Shown here piece by piece: positions 1 to 5,565 of a stretch of 11,496 bases of DNA. Under the pieces are notes generated by a model. That model was given only the letters and a program-made list of their open reading frames with translations. It was not told where the DNA came from and did not search any database. Numbering within the stretch: position 1 is the first letter of the stretch; the number at the start of each line of letters is the position of its first letter. Made by a program: the position numbers and the translations under genes. The DNA is taken from NCBI GenBank assembly GCA_025358395.1, contig JANYJT010000211.1, forward strand, positions 1 to 11,496. The letters run 5' to 3'. This DNA comes from Bacteroidia bacterium. GTDB lineage: Bacteria; Bacteroidota; Bacteroidia; Bacteroidales; Prolixibacteraceae.

Positions 1-213
1 GCCTCTCAATACATTTTTTGTGATCCTGTTGTCCCGGTATAAATCCCAGAGGCGCTCATTTACTTCATGATAGATTGGAAAATAGAGTTCAAAGGATCCA
101 ATCTTTTCAAGCAAGTCCAATTTTTTCAATGCCAAATACAAGGCATCATAAGAGTTCGCATTGAAATCCCAAAGGGTGTTGTCCAAATCAAAGAAGAGAT
201 GGGTGTATTTCAT
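1..213 (-). CDS. YjjG-family HAD nucleotidase, N-terminal part only
   Basis: This is the first 71 codons of a haloacid dehalogenase-superfamily hydrolase; the rest lies beyond the left edge of the window. The N-terminus reads MKYTHLFFDLDNTLWDF, which holds HAD motif I (DxDxT, with Asp9 as nucleophile and Asp11 as general acid). The cap-domain start carries the pattern N-x-x-L-W-x-L-Y-R-x-x-x-I-T-K (residues 52-66), which I associate with YjjG-type noncanonical pyrimidine nucleotidases. That family removes phosphate from unusual pyrimidine nucleotides in the cytoplasm. The start codon follows the rsmI stop after only 3 nt, so the two genes are very likely co-transcribed and translationally coupled. 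The exact substrate cannot be read from this fragment; a broader phosphoglycolate-phosphatase-like HAD assignment is the alternative. Confidence 0.8.
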   Translation of the reverse strand, partial: MKYTHLFFDLDNTLWDFNANSYDALYLALKKLDLLEKIGSFELYFPIYHEVNERLWDLYRDNRITKNVLRG

Positions 214-216
214 AAA

Positions 217-924
217 TTATTCATCGTCGTTTTCCTCATCCGCTTTCTTCTGTAAAGGTTTGCCTTCAACAACAATAACAATCTCCCCTTTTATCGTTTT
301 GGATTTAAAATGCGTCAAAACTTCTGCAACCGTTCCCCTGAAGTTTTCTTCGAATAACTTGGTGAGCTCCCTGGAAACAGAAACTTTCCTTTCGGTACCA
401 AAGTATTCTGCAAACTGCTCCAGAGCCTTCACCAGCCGATATGGAGACTCGTAAAAGATCATGGTTCTTGACTCGCTGGCCAACTCCATCAATTTCTTCT
501 GCCTTCCCTTTTTGGGTGGCAAAAATCCCTCAAAACAAAAGCGGTCGCTTGGAAATCCGGAATTGACCAATGCCGGGACAAAAGCAGTTGCCCCAGGCAA
601 ACATTCCACCTCAATACCCTTTTCAAGACATGTTCTCACCAGCAAAAATCCCGGATCTGAAATCGAGGGAGTACCCGCATCTGAAATCAAAGCAATTGAA
701 TCTCCTGCAAGAATCTGATCAGCAATATGTTCTACAGTTTTGTGTTCATTAAACTTGTGATGAGAGACAAGTTTTGTGGGTATTTCGTAGTGCCGCAACA
801 AATGAGAAGAAGTTCTGGTGTCCTCAGCCAAAATCAAATTAACCTCCTTCAAAATGCGAATAGCCCTGAGTGTGATGTCTTCAAGATTGCCAATAGGGGT
901 AGGAACAATGTATAATCTACTCAT
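217..924 (-). CDS. rsmI: 16S rRNA (cytidine(1402)-2'-O)-methyltransferase RsmI
   Basis: RsmI uses S-adenosylmethionine to 2'-O-methylate C1402 in the decoding centre of 16S rRNA. The 235-residue protein is a little shorter than typical RsmI proteins because the C-terminus is brief and ends in an acidic tail. Family motifs are all present: PTPIGNLEDITLRA at 8-21, AEDTR at 33-37, SDAGTPSISDPG at 81-92, the LPGATA loop at 109-114, FYESPYR at 157-163, SRELTK at 184-189 and KGEIVIVVEG at 212-221. This is the tetrapyrrole-methylase fold. The start at MSRLYIVPTPIG matches the expected N-terminus. A YjjG-like gene follows 3 nt downstream. Upstream, within 7 nt of the start codon, sits a perfect heptamer array, and I see no clear promoter box, so transcription may come from the upstream gene at 1035-1784. 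Confidence 0.96.
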   Translation of the reverse strand: MSRLYIVPTPIGNLEDITLRAIRILKEVNLILAEDTRTSSHLLRHYEIPTKLVSHHKFNEHKTVEHIADQILAGDSIALISDAGTPSISDPGFLLVRTCLEKGIEVECLPGATAFVPALVNSGFPSDRFCFEGFLPPKKGRQKKLMELASESRTMIFYESPYRLVKALEQFAEYFGTERKVSVSRELTKLFEENFRGTVAEVLTHFKSKTIKGEIVIVVEGKPLQKKADEENDDE

Positions 925-930
925 TAGTTG

Positions 931-958
931 TGAGTTATGAGTTATGAGTTATGAGTTA
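931..958. repeat. Perfect heptamer tandem array, (TGAGTTA)x4
   Basis: Four exact copies of TGAGTTA lie head to tail, preceded by a decayed partial copy (TAGTTG, 925-930). Read on the minus strand the unit is TAACTCA. The array occupies the untranslated DNA directly upstream of the rsmI start codon (922-924). It is non-coding in this annotation. A change in copy number would alter the length of the rsmI 5' region by 7 nt per unit. Confidence 0.95.
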
Positions 959-991
959 TGATGCTGCGATCTTGATTGGAGCGTTCTTTAC

Positions 992-1040
992 TTTATCCTT
1001 TTGACTTTAGCCTTTACCCTTCTATCTTTACCCTTTATCC
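992..1040. repeat. Degenerate heptamer tandem array, minus-strand consensus GGNTAAA, 7 units
   Basis: Seven consecutive 7-nt units read on the plus strand TTTATCC, TTTTGAC, TTTAGCC, TTTACCC, TTCTATC, TTTACCC and TTTATCC, with no phase slip. The minus-strand consensus is GGNTAAA. The rightmost unit (1034-1040) overlaps the end of the gene at 1035-1784 and supplies its TAA stop codon. The array fills about half of the 110-nt gap before rsmI. Confidence 0.85.
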
Positions 1041-1784
1041 TTTGTGTTCGGAGAACCTCCTCTTCACCAATTGCACAAACTTCTCCGAGGCTTCACTTTT
1101 TGTCCATCTGAAATTAGCTTTCAGATATTCAACTGCTTCCTGGATATTGGCAAGTCGATCGAGTGCTGCCACCGTTTCATCCAACCTGGATTTGTCATTG
1201 TTGAAAAGCTCACGTTGGAAAAGATAGCGGTCATTCAGAATCAGTCCCTCTTTCAGACTTTTGAGTGGAGCTTGTTTGAAAATGGAAAATTCCTCCTTTT
1301 TCTCTTCCATATTCAACAAGGAAGGCTCTTCCTTATCTGTCTTGAAAAAACTATGCTTAGCCAGGGAAGGTTCCGGTTGCTCCTCCGGCACATCATTCTC
1401 ATGAGGCATTTCAGATGCAACTGGTTCTGTATCGGGAATGTGATATTCAGACGGAGCAAGGATGATTTCAAATATAGGTTTCTCTTCCTTTCCGGGTACC
1501 TTTGCTTCCTTTTCAATATCGTATTCCGGAATTTTATTTAATCCGGGTGATTCGACCTCCGGTTTAGACGGAATTTCCAATTCCATAGCACTTTCTTCCC
1601 GATAAAAGGTTGACGAGGCCTGGGCTAAAAGCATTTCAAACTCCTTTGCGACAATTTTTGACCTTGCAATGGCAAGTTCGACCTCTTCCTTGGTTAAATG
1701 TTCGTCATCAATCATTCCGGTTGCCAGTTGATTGAGCAGCTCAAGTTCTTCCCTGATTACCCGGAGCCATATTTTTTTATCCAT
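1035..1784 (-). CDS. Conserved hypothetical protein with a Bacteroidota-type C-terminal helical region
   Basis: I do not recognise a named function. The 249-residue protein has three parts. Residues 1-65 are predicted helical and charged (MDKKIWLRVIREELELLNQL onward). Residues ~65-170 are a low-complexity linker rich in Glu, Pro, Lys and Ser, probably disordered. Residues ~175-249 form a compact, likely helical segment with LNDRYLFQRELFNNDKSRLD and FVQLVKRRF, a pattern I recall from uncharacterised Bacteroidales proteins. There is no signal peptide or membrane segment, so it is probably cytoplasmic. It is divergent from tdk, with a good -7 box (CAAATTTA on the plus strand) placing transcription ~22 nt before the ATG. 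The stop codon falls inside a tandem heptamer repeat. The function is unknown; an adaptor or scaffold role would be a guess from the tripartite layout. Confidence 0.85.
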   Translation of the reverse strand: MDKKIWLRVIREELELLNQLATGMIDDEHLTKEEVELAIARSKIVAKEFEMLLAQASSTFYREESAMELEIPSKPEVESPGLNKIPEYDIEKEAKVPGKEEKPIFEIILAPSEYHIPDTEPVASEMPHENDVPEEQPEPSLAKHSFFKTDKEEPSLLNMEEKKEEFSIFKQAPLKSLKEGLILNDRYLFQRELFNNDKSRLDETVAALDRLANIQEAVEYLKANFRWTKSEASEKFVQLVKRRFSEHKG

Positions 1785-1812
1785 ATGATGATATTTGTAA
1801 TTGGTAAAAATA

Positions 1813-1845
1813 CAAATTTAACCACACCATTCTTACTAAAAACAA
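1813..1845 (-). promoter_or_regulatory. Predicted promoter for the gene at 1035-1784
   Basis: Read on the minus strand, TAAATTTG (1813-1820) is an exact match to the Bacteroidota -7 consensus TAnnTTTG. A TTG (1843-1845) lies 22 nt upstream, slightly further than the usual ~19-21. The predicted start site is near 1806, giving a short leader of about 22 nt. Confidence 0.45.
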
Positions 1846-1879
1846 GATGAGAGTAGCAGAAAAAAACTATTTTTGAAGT

Positions 1880-2461
1880 ATGTTTATCGAAAGCAATTTA
1901 AACAATGGCCGCAAACGTGGCTGGATCGAAGTCATCGTAGGTTCCATGTTTTCCGGGAAAACAGAAGAGCTGATTCGCCGCTTGCGGCGGGCGGAAATAG
2001 CCAAACAAAAGGTCGAGATTTTTAAGCCCACAACAGACACAAGATATTCATTGTCAGAAGTAGTGTCACACAATGAAAACTCCATCCGGTCGACCGCCAT
2101 CGACAATTCCTCCACCATTTTGCTGCTCTCCGGCAATATGGATGTGATCGGAATTGATGAAGCGCAGTTTTTTGACGAAAATCTCGTTGAAGTATGCAAC
2201 AAACTGGCAGATTTGGGTATCCGGGTAATTGTTGCCGGTCTTGACATGGATTTTAGGGGAGTCCCTTTTGGTCCTATGCCCGGATTGATGGCATGCGCTG
2301 AATTTGTCACCAAGGTTCATGCCGTTTGTATGCGATGTGGACATATTGCCCATTTTAGTCACCGGTTCTCTGACACAGACAAATTGGTGCTGCTCGGTGA
2401 AAAGGATAGCTATGAACCTCTCTGCAGAGAGTGTTTTCAGACCATCAACCAAAAACTGTAA
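1880..2461 (+). CDS. tdk: Thymidine kinase (type II, TK1-like)
   Basis: Tdk phosphorylates thymidine to dTMP with ATP in the pyrimidine salvage pathway. The 193-residue length is normal for the bacterial TK1-like family. The Walker A loop is GSMFSGKT (21-28). DEAQFF (93-98) contains the catalytic Glu94. The region [16 protein letters not shown] (119-134) is the conserved segment before the lasso/lid. Two cysteine pairs, Cys150/Cys153 and Cys182/Cys185, form the structural zinc site. The only alternative downstream Met (residue 23) lies inside the P-loop, so the ATG at 1880 is the start. It is divergent from the gene at 1035-1784. Its TAA stop overlaps the ATG of the following murF remnant by 1 nt (TAATG), an arrangement typical of translational coupling. 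Confidence 0.97.
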   Translation: MFIESNLNNGRKRGWIEVIVGSMFSGKTEELIRRLRRAEIAKQKVEIFKPTTDTRYSLSEVVSHNENSIRSTAIDNSSTILLLSGNMDVIGIDEAQFFDENLVEVCNKLADLGIRVIVAGLDMDFRGVPFGPMPGLMACAEFVTKVHAVCMRCGHIAHFSHRFSDTDKLVLLGEKDSYEPLCRECFQTINQKL

Positions 2462-2685
2462 TGGGATATTCTTTGTCTGAAATGGCTGTCATCCTGAATG
2501 GTCAGCTGTTTCATTTCGGACTCGCAACCAATCAGACAATCCGATATCCTGACTTCGATAACAGGATCATACTATCAGGTCAGGGCACCCTCTTTTTTGC
2601 CTTACGAAACGAAAGAAATGATGGACGCCATTATATTACGGATGCCATCGATAAGGAGGTCGCCTAGTTTGTCATTTCAGAACTT
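2461..2685 (+). pseudogene. Truncated N-terminal remnant of murF (or Bacteroidota murF-alr fusion)
   Basis: The open part (2461-2667) encodes 68 residues starting [14 protein letters not shown] and including GTLFFALRNERNDGRHYI. These match my memory of the Mur-ligase N-terminal domain of Bacteroidota MurF-Alr proteins, where the region reads roughly D-S-R...LFFAL...RxDGxxYI...KGVxxFVVSEL. After KEVA an amber TAG (2665-2667) interrupts the frame, but the same frame resumes with FVISEL (2668-2685), just as the family would. Beyond that, similarity ends where the convergent crp-like gene stops (2685). The ATP-binding central domain, the C-terminal domain and any alanine racemase domain are absent, so the remnant cannot be a working D-Ala-D-Ala adding enzyme. 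The ATG overlaps the tdk stop by 1 nt, suggesting a former tdk-murF operon. A chimeric assembly join near 2685 is the main alternative. Confidence 0.72.
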
Positions 2686-3383
2686 TACCCTTGTTTACTG
2701 ATTTTTTCCAGCTTGGCAAGATCATTAATCTTGATTTTACGGCCATCCATGGCAATAATTTTTTCACCTGCGAAAGTAGATAGGGTACGAATGGCATTGG
2801 AAGCAGTCATGTTGGAGAGACTTGCCAGATCTTCGCGGGAAAGGTAAACTTTTAAGGTTTGTCCGTCGTTTTCAAAACCATATTTTTCCTTTAAAAACAA
2901 AATCGATTCCGCCAATCTTCCACGGATGTGTTTCTGCGTCAGACTAACTGTTCTATGGTTGGAATGCCCGAGTTCAAGGGCCAGATCTCTGAGGAGCGCC
3001 AGTGAAAAATAGTGATTTTTAAGCAGTACATTATATAATATTTCCGGAGGCACCGTGACAATTTCTGAGTCTTCGATCGCGACAGCCGTACCGTTATGTG
3101 GTTCACCGGCCAGAAGAGACCGGTAGCTGATCAGGCCATTTTCGGTGAACATCCTAATAATCTGCTCTCTGCCGCTTATCCCTTCTTTTATTAGCTTCAC
3201 CTTACCCTCCTTGAGGTACTGCATCCCCAGAGGTGCATCCCCTTCCATGAAGATGTAGTCATTTTTGCGGTATCTGTTGATGGTTGAGTTTGCTTTGAGA
3301 ATAGACATCTCTTCGGAAGTAAGCAAGTTAAAAATGCAGTTCTCCCCTATGAATTGACTCTCAAAACCAAGATTATCGGACAT
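2685..3383 (-). CDS. Crp/Fnr-family transcription regulator
   Basis: A 232-residue helix-turn-helix regulator with a cyclic-nucleotide-binding-like sensor domain (~20-120), a long dimer helix (~125-150) and a winged-helix DNA-binding domain (~150-225). The recognition region is LSREDLASLSNMTASNAIRT (181-200), typical of Crp/Fnr proteins. There is no N-terminal four-cysteine cluster, so it is not an Fe-S Fnr. The usual cAMP-contact pattern GE...RS is replaced by AGEPHNGTAVAI (92-103), so the effector is unknown. The frame stays open upstream to 3518, but that extension reads through a non-coding 9-bp repeat array. A near-perfect promoter (3413-3443) predicts transcription from about 3406, downstream of the Met at 3410, so I chose the ATG at 3383 (MSDNLGFESQ). 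It is convergent with the tdk/murF-remnant pair. Confidence 0.92.
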   Translation of the reverse strand: MSDNLGFESQFIGENCIFNLLTSEEMSILKANSTINRYRKNDYIFMEGDAPLGMQYLKEGKVKLIKEGISGREQIIRMFTENGLISYRSLLAGEPHNGTAVAIEDSEIVTVPPEILYNVLLKNHYFSLALLRDLALELGHSNHRTVSLTQKHIRGRLAESILFLKEKYGFENDGQTLKVYLSREDLASLSNMTASNAIRTLSTFAGEKIIAMDGRKIKINDLAKLEKISKQG

Positions 3384-3412
3384 TGCTGACAAAAAAATGT
3401 TGTAAAACATCT

Positions 3413-3443
3413 CAAAAATATAAATTAATCCTCCAAAATCAAA
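3413..3443 (-). promoter_or_regulatory. Strong Bacteroidota-type promoter for the crp-like gene
   Basis: On the minus strand TTTG (3440-3443), a 19-nt spacer and TATTTTTG (3413-3420) fit the Bacteroidota sigma-ABfr layout TTTG-N19-TAnnTTTG exactly. The predicted start site is near 3406, giving a 23-nt leader to the ATG at 3383. This is the best promoter match in the window and it decides the start of the regulator gene. Confidence 0.7.
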
Positions 3444-3484
3444 ACCGGGACGCATATTATGGTTAGCAAAGAACCCATCCCAAA

Positions 3485-3566
3485 CACGAATTACACAGAT
3501 TACACGGATTAAGAACACAAATTAACCCCAGTCCTTGCCACAAATTGCACAAATTCTCACAGATTG
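3485..3566. repeat. Cluster of seven 9-bp units, consensus CACRRATTR
   Basis: Units are CACGAATTA (3485), CACAGATTA (3494), CACGGATTA (3503), CACAAATTA (3516), CACAAATTG (3539), CACAAATTC (3548) and CACAGATTG (3558). The first three are directly tandem, and the last three nearly so. The 'cacagattacacggatt' style of repeat is one I recall being scattered through Bacteroidota genomes. On the minus strand it reads as the spurious peptide LIRVICVIRVW, which extends the crp-like frame if the wrong start is chosen. Confidence 0.88.
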
Positions 3567-3660
3567 AAAGAAGGAATATTCTCGCAGTTTCATATTTCTC
3601 CGTTTCAATTCTACCTTTACCGGTTGGCATGATGGGCCGCTAAATGAGCCGCCCCGACTG

Positions 3661-3695
3661 TTCACTATTCACTTTTCGTTGTTCACTTTTCTCAA
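3661..3695. repeat. Degenerate heptamer tandem array, consensus TTCACTT, 5 units
   Basis: Five in-phase 7-nt units are seen: TTCACTA, TTCACTT, TTCGTTG, TTCACTT and TTCTCAA. The array is intergenic, downstream of nadE. The next seven bases (CTCTAAA) may be a sixth, more decayed unit. Confidence 0.8.
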
Positions 3696-3735
3696 CTCTA
3701 AACTATATTCCTTCCTAACTCCGGTGTTCCACCCT

Positions 3736-3767
3736 CCTAGTCCCCCACTCGCCTAGTCCCCCCCTCT
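3736..3767. repeat. Tandem pair of a C-rich 16-mer (CCTAGTCCCCCACTCG type)
   Basis: Copy one is CCTAGTCCCCCACTCG (3736-3751) and copy two is CCTAGTCCCCCCCTCT (3752-3767), 13 of 16 identical. The pair sits immediately beyond the nadE stop codon. No strong hairpin forms from it, so it does not look like a terminator. Confidence 0.8.
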
Positions 3768-3769
3768 TT

Positions 3770-5419
3770 CTACAGTGGGTACCGTGCCACGATCGGCATT
3801 TTCCTGCCAAATCCGAAAGCCTTGGAGGAGATTCTTAAAGTCGGAGGCGCCTGAAACCGTTTGTATTCATTCCTGTTGACCAAAGCCACCACTCTTCTGA
3901 CGATGGCTTCATCATAGCCATCCAAAATAAGATCTTGCACACTCCTCATCTGATCGATGTATTGAAAAAGGATAGCATCCAACAACTCATATTCAGGCAA
4001 TGAGTCTGAGTCTTTCTGTCCGGGCCTAAGTTCGGCTGATGGTGGTTTTAAAATCGAGTTTTCAGGAATGATCTCCTCATCCCTGTTGATAAATCGTGAA
4101 AGCTGGTAGACCTCCGTTTTATATAAATCGCCCAGGACTGATAAACCCCCGTTCATGTCACCGTATAAAGTGCCATAGCCTACTGCAGCCTCACTTTTGT
4201 TGGAAGTATTTAGCAGAATATAGCCAAATTTGTTGGAGAAGGCCATCAAAAGAGTGCCCCGAACCCTTGCCTGGATGTTTTCTTCTGCCAGGTCGGATGG
4301 CAAATTCCTAAAAGTTTCAGCCAGGGTTCCTTCAAAAGCCGATGCAATATCATGTATTGGGAGCGTTTCATATGTAACGCCAAGCTTTTCTGCAAGTGCA
4401 ACAGCATCATAGACAGAGTGATCGGATGAGTATTGAGAAGGCATAAGCAAAACCTTCACATTTTCTGCACCCAAGGCCCTTACTGCCAGGACAAGTGTCA
4501 AAGCAGAATCGATTCCGCCTGATAGACCAAGTGTGGCCTTCCGAAATCCAGTCTTTCTAAAATAATCAGAAATACCCAGAACGAGCGCCTGATAAATTTT
4601 TTCAGAGGTTTCTGTCACTGGCTGTATGTCGTTCAATTCATGGTCCAGTGTATCTACAATGGCAAAATCCTCCCTGAAATAGGCCAGCTCTTTGACAACT
4701 TTCCCTTTTTTATCCACCATAACCGATCCTCCATCGAAAATCAGCTCTGTTTGCGCACCCACCTGATTAACATAAATAATTGGAATCCTGTATTTAACAG
4801 CATTTTCGATCAGAATATCTTTCCTCAATCTTTCCTGGTGGTAGGAGAAAGGAGAAGCCGAAAGGTTGATCATCAGATCGGGATTTTGTCTGCAATATTC
4901 TTCAGTTGGGGAGGTCGCATAAAGATTCTCCCTGGCGAATGAACTATTAACTTTCTGGTTGAACCAAAGGTCTTCACAAATTGTAACGGCGATCTTACAA
5001 CCATTCAAGTCAATTAGATTAAACGCTTTGTTGGGTTCAAAATGTCGGTATTCATCAAACACATCGTAAGTCGGCAACAGGGTTTTGCTGTGAATACTTT
5101 TGATGGCGCCATTCTGCAGAAAAAAAGCTGAGTTAAAGAGCATCTTTCCTTTGGGACTGGGGTTGATACTTGGTCCACCAACCAAGGCAGCAATTCCGAC
5201 ACAACTTTTTGCTATCATCTCAACTGAATCAAGCGCTTCCCGAATAAACTCCAGACGTTCCAACAAGTCGTTGGGATAGTATCCACATACAGAGAGCTCA
5301 GAGAAGACCACCAGATCTGCACCTTTGGCTTTTGCATCCAGGATGGCAGCGATGATACGGGCACTGTTGTCCGGGAAATTTCCAACATGGTAATTCAATT
5401 GTGCCAGGGCTATCCTCAT
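3770..5419 (-). CDS. nadE: Glutamine-dependent NAD(+) synthase
   Basis: NadE makes the last step of NAD biosynthesis: nicotinic acid adenine dinucleotide is adenylated with ATP and amidated to NAD, with ammonia released from glutamine by a fused nitrilase-type domain. The 549-residue protein has both halves. The N-terminal amidase domain (1-~260) holds the catalytic triad Glu41 (VVFSELSVCGYYP), Lys112 (HSKTLLP) and Cys148 (VTICEDLW). The C-terminal synthetase domain (~275-549) has the PP-loop SGGIDS (300-305), the LLNTSNKSE segment (402-410) and YGTLYGDMNGG (415-425). Nothing is missing, so it should be active. It is divergent from gldB. A predicted promoter lies ~75 nt upstream within symmetrical DNA that might bind a regulator. 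The 3' end abuts C-rich repeats. Confidence 0.97.
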   Translation of the reverse strand: MRIALAQLNYHVGNFPDNSARIIAAILDAKAKGADLVVFSELSVCGYYPNDLLERLEFIREALDSVEMIAKSCVGIAALVGGPSINPSPKGKMLFNSAFFLQNGAIKSIHSKTLLPTYDVFDEYRHFEPNKAFNLIDLNGCKIAVTICEDLWFNQKVNSSFARENLYATSPTEEYCRQNPDLMINLSASPFSYHQERLRKDILIENAVKYRIPIIYVNQVGAQTELIFDGGSVMVDKKGKVVKELAYFREDFAIVDTLDHELNDIQPVTETSEKIYQALVLGISDYFRKTGFRKATLGLSGGIDSALTLVLAVRALGAENVKVLLMPSQYSSDHSVYDAVALAEKLGVTYETLPIHDIASAFEGTLAETFRNLPSDLAEENIQARVRGTLLMAFSNKFGYILLNTSNKSEAAVGYGTLYGDMNGGLSVLGDLYKTEVYQLSRFINRDEEIIPENSILKPPSAELRPGQKDSDSLPEYELLDAILFQYIDQMRSVQDLILDGYDEAIVRRVVALVNRNEYKRFQAPPTLRISSKAFGFGRKMPIVARYPL

Positions 5420-5467
5420 GAGTTTCTTTTCAGGGTAATTATTATCTAAAAGAATTTATGTGGCTGA

Positions 5468-5509
5468 TAGATAAATTTTGTCAGCCTCAAGGACAAAAAT
5501 AGATAAATT
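5468..5509. promoter_or_regulatory. Nested direct/inverted repeat, possible operator of nadE
   Basis: A 10-bp direct repeat TAGATAAATT occurs at 5468-5477 and 5500-5509. It flanks an inverted repeat TTTTGTC (5476-5482) / GACAAAA (5492-5498) with a 9-nt centre. The inverted repeat overlaps the predicted nadE -7 box, and its centre (5487) coincides with the predicted start site. A repressor site or a transcript-end hairpin are both possible; neither can be proved here. Confidence 0.45.
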
Positions 5510-5524
5510 CACACCCGTAAACAA
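5494..5524 (-). promoter_or_regulatory. Predicted nadE promoter
   Basis: Read on the minus strand, TTG (5522-5524), a 20-nt spacer and TATTTTTG (5494-5501) match the Bacteroidota promoter, the -7 box exactly and the -33 box partly. Transcription would start near 5487 with a leader of about 67 nt before the nadE ATG. Confidence 0.5.
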
Positions 5525-5560
5525 TGAAGTTTTGAAGCATTTGCGCTTCCGGTGTTTACG
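5516..5560. repeat. Imperfect long inverted repeat upstream of gldB
   Basis: Outer arms CGTAAACA (5516-5523) and TGTTTACG (5553-5560) are perfectly complementary and enclose an inner hairpin GAAGC (5534-5538) / GCTTC (5545-5549) with a 6-nt loop. The structure ends 5 nt before the first possible gldB ATG. In RNA it would put a stem at the translation start region; in DNA it could be a protein-binding palindrome. Confidence 0.4.
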
Positions 5561-5565
5561 CTCAA

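Larger units (their letters stand above)
3384..3769. other. Repeat-rich intergenic region between nadE and the crp-like gene
   Basis: No credible gene lies in these 386 nt. Going left to right it holds the crp-like promoter (3413-3443), a 9-bp repeat cluster (3485-3566), about 90 nt in which I see nothing distinctive (3567-3660), a heptamer array (3661-3695) and two copies of a C-rich 16-mer (3736-3767) ending 2 nt before the nadE stop codon. I see no transposase, terminal inverted repeats or tRNA. No obvious hairpin plus T-tract terminator for nadE is visible. Confidence 0.8.

Noticed and set aside
1044..1541. 165-codon plus-strand frame opposite the unknown gene
   Set aside because: It is antisense to a better-supported gene with a promoter, and its protein is rich in Phe, Cys and Leu with no recognisable domain, as expected for a shadow frame.
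1868..1875. TATTTTTG as a -7 box for tdk
   Set aside because: It would place the transcript start near 1882, after the tdk ATG at 1880, and no -33 element lies upstream; the A/T-rich run makes a chance match likely.
2066..2452. 128-codon minus-strand frame within tdk
   Set aside because: It lies entirely antisense to an intact thymidine kinase and shows no family motif.
2498..2701. 67-codon plus-strand frame overlapping the murF remnant
   Set aside because: It is in another frame from the recognisable MurF-like peptide and has no recognisable features.
3384..3518. Long N-terminal extension of the Crp/Fnr-like protein (frame open from 3518)
   Set aside because: It reads through the 9-bp repeat cluster and lies upstream of the predicted transcript start, so it is very probably not translated.
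3384..3769. Repeat-packed gap as an insertion sequence or MITE
   Set aside because: No terminal inverted repeats, target-site duplication or transposase trace is visible; the content is several unrelated short tandem repeats.
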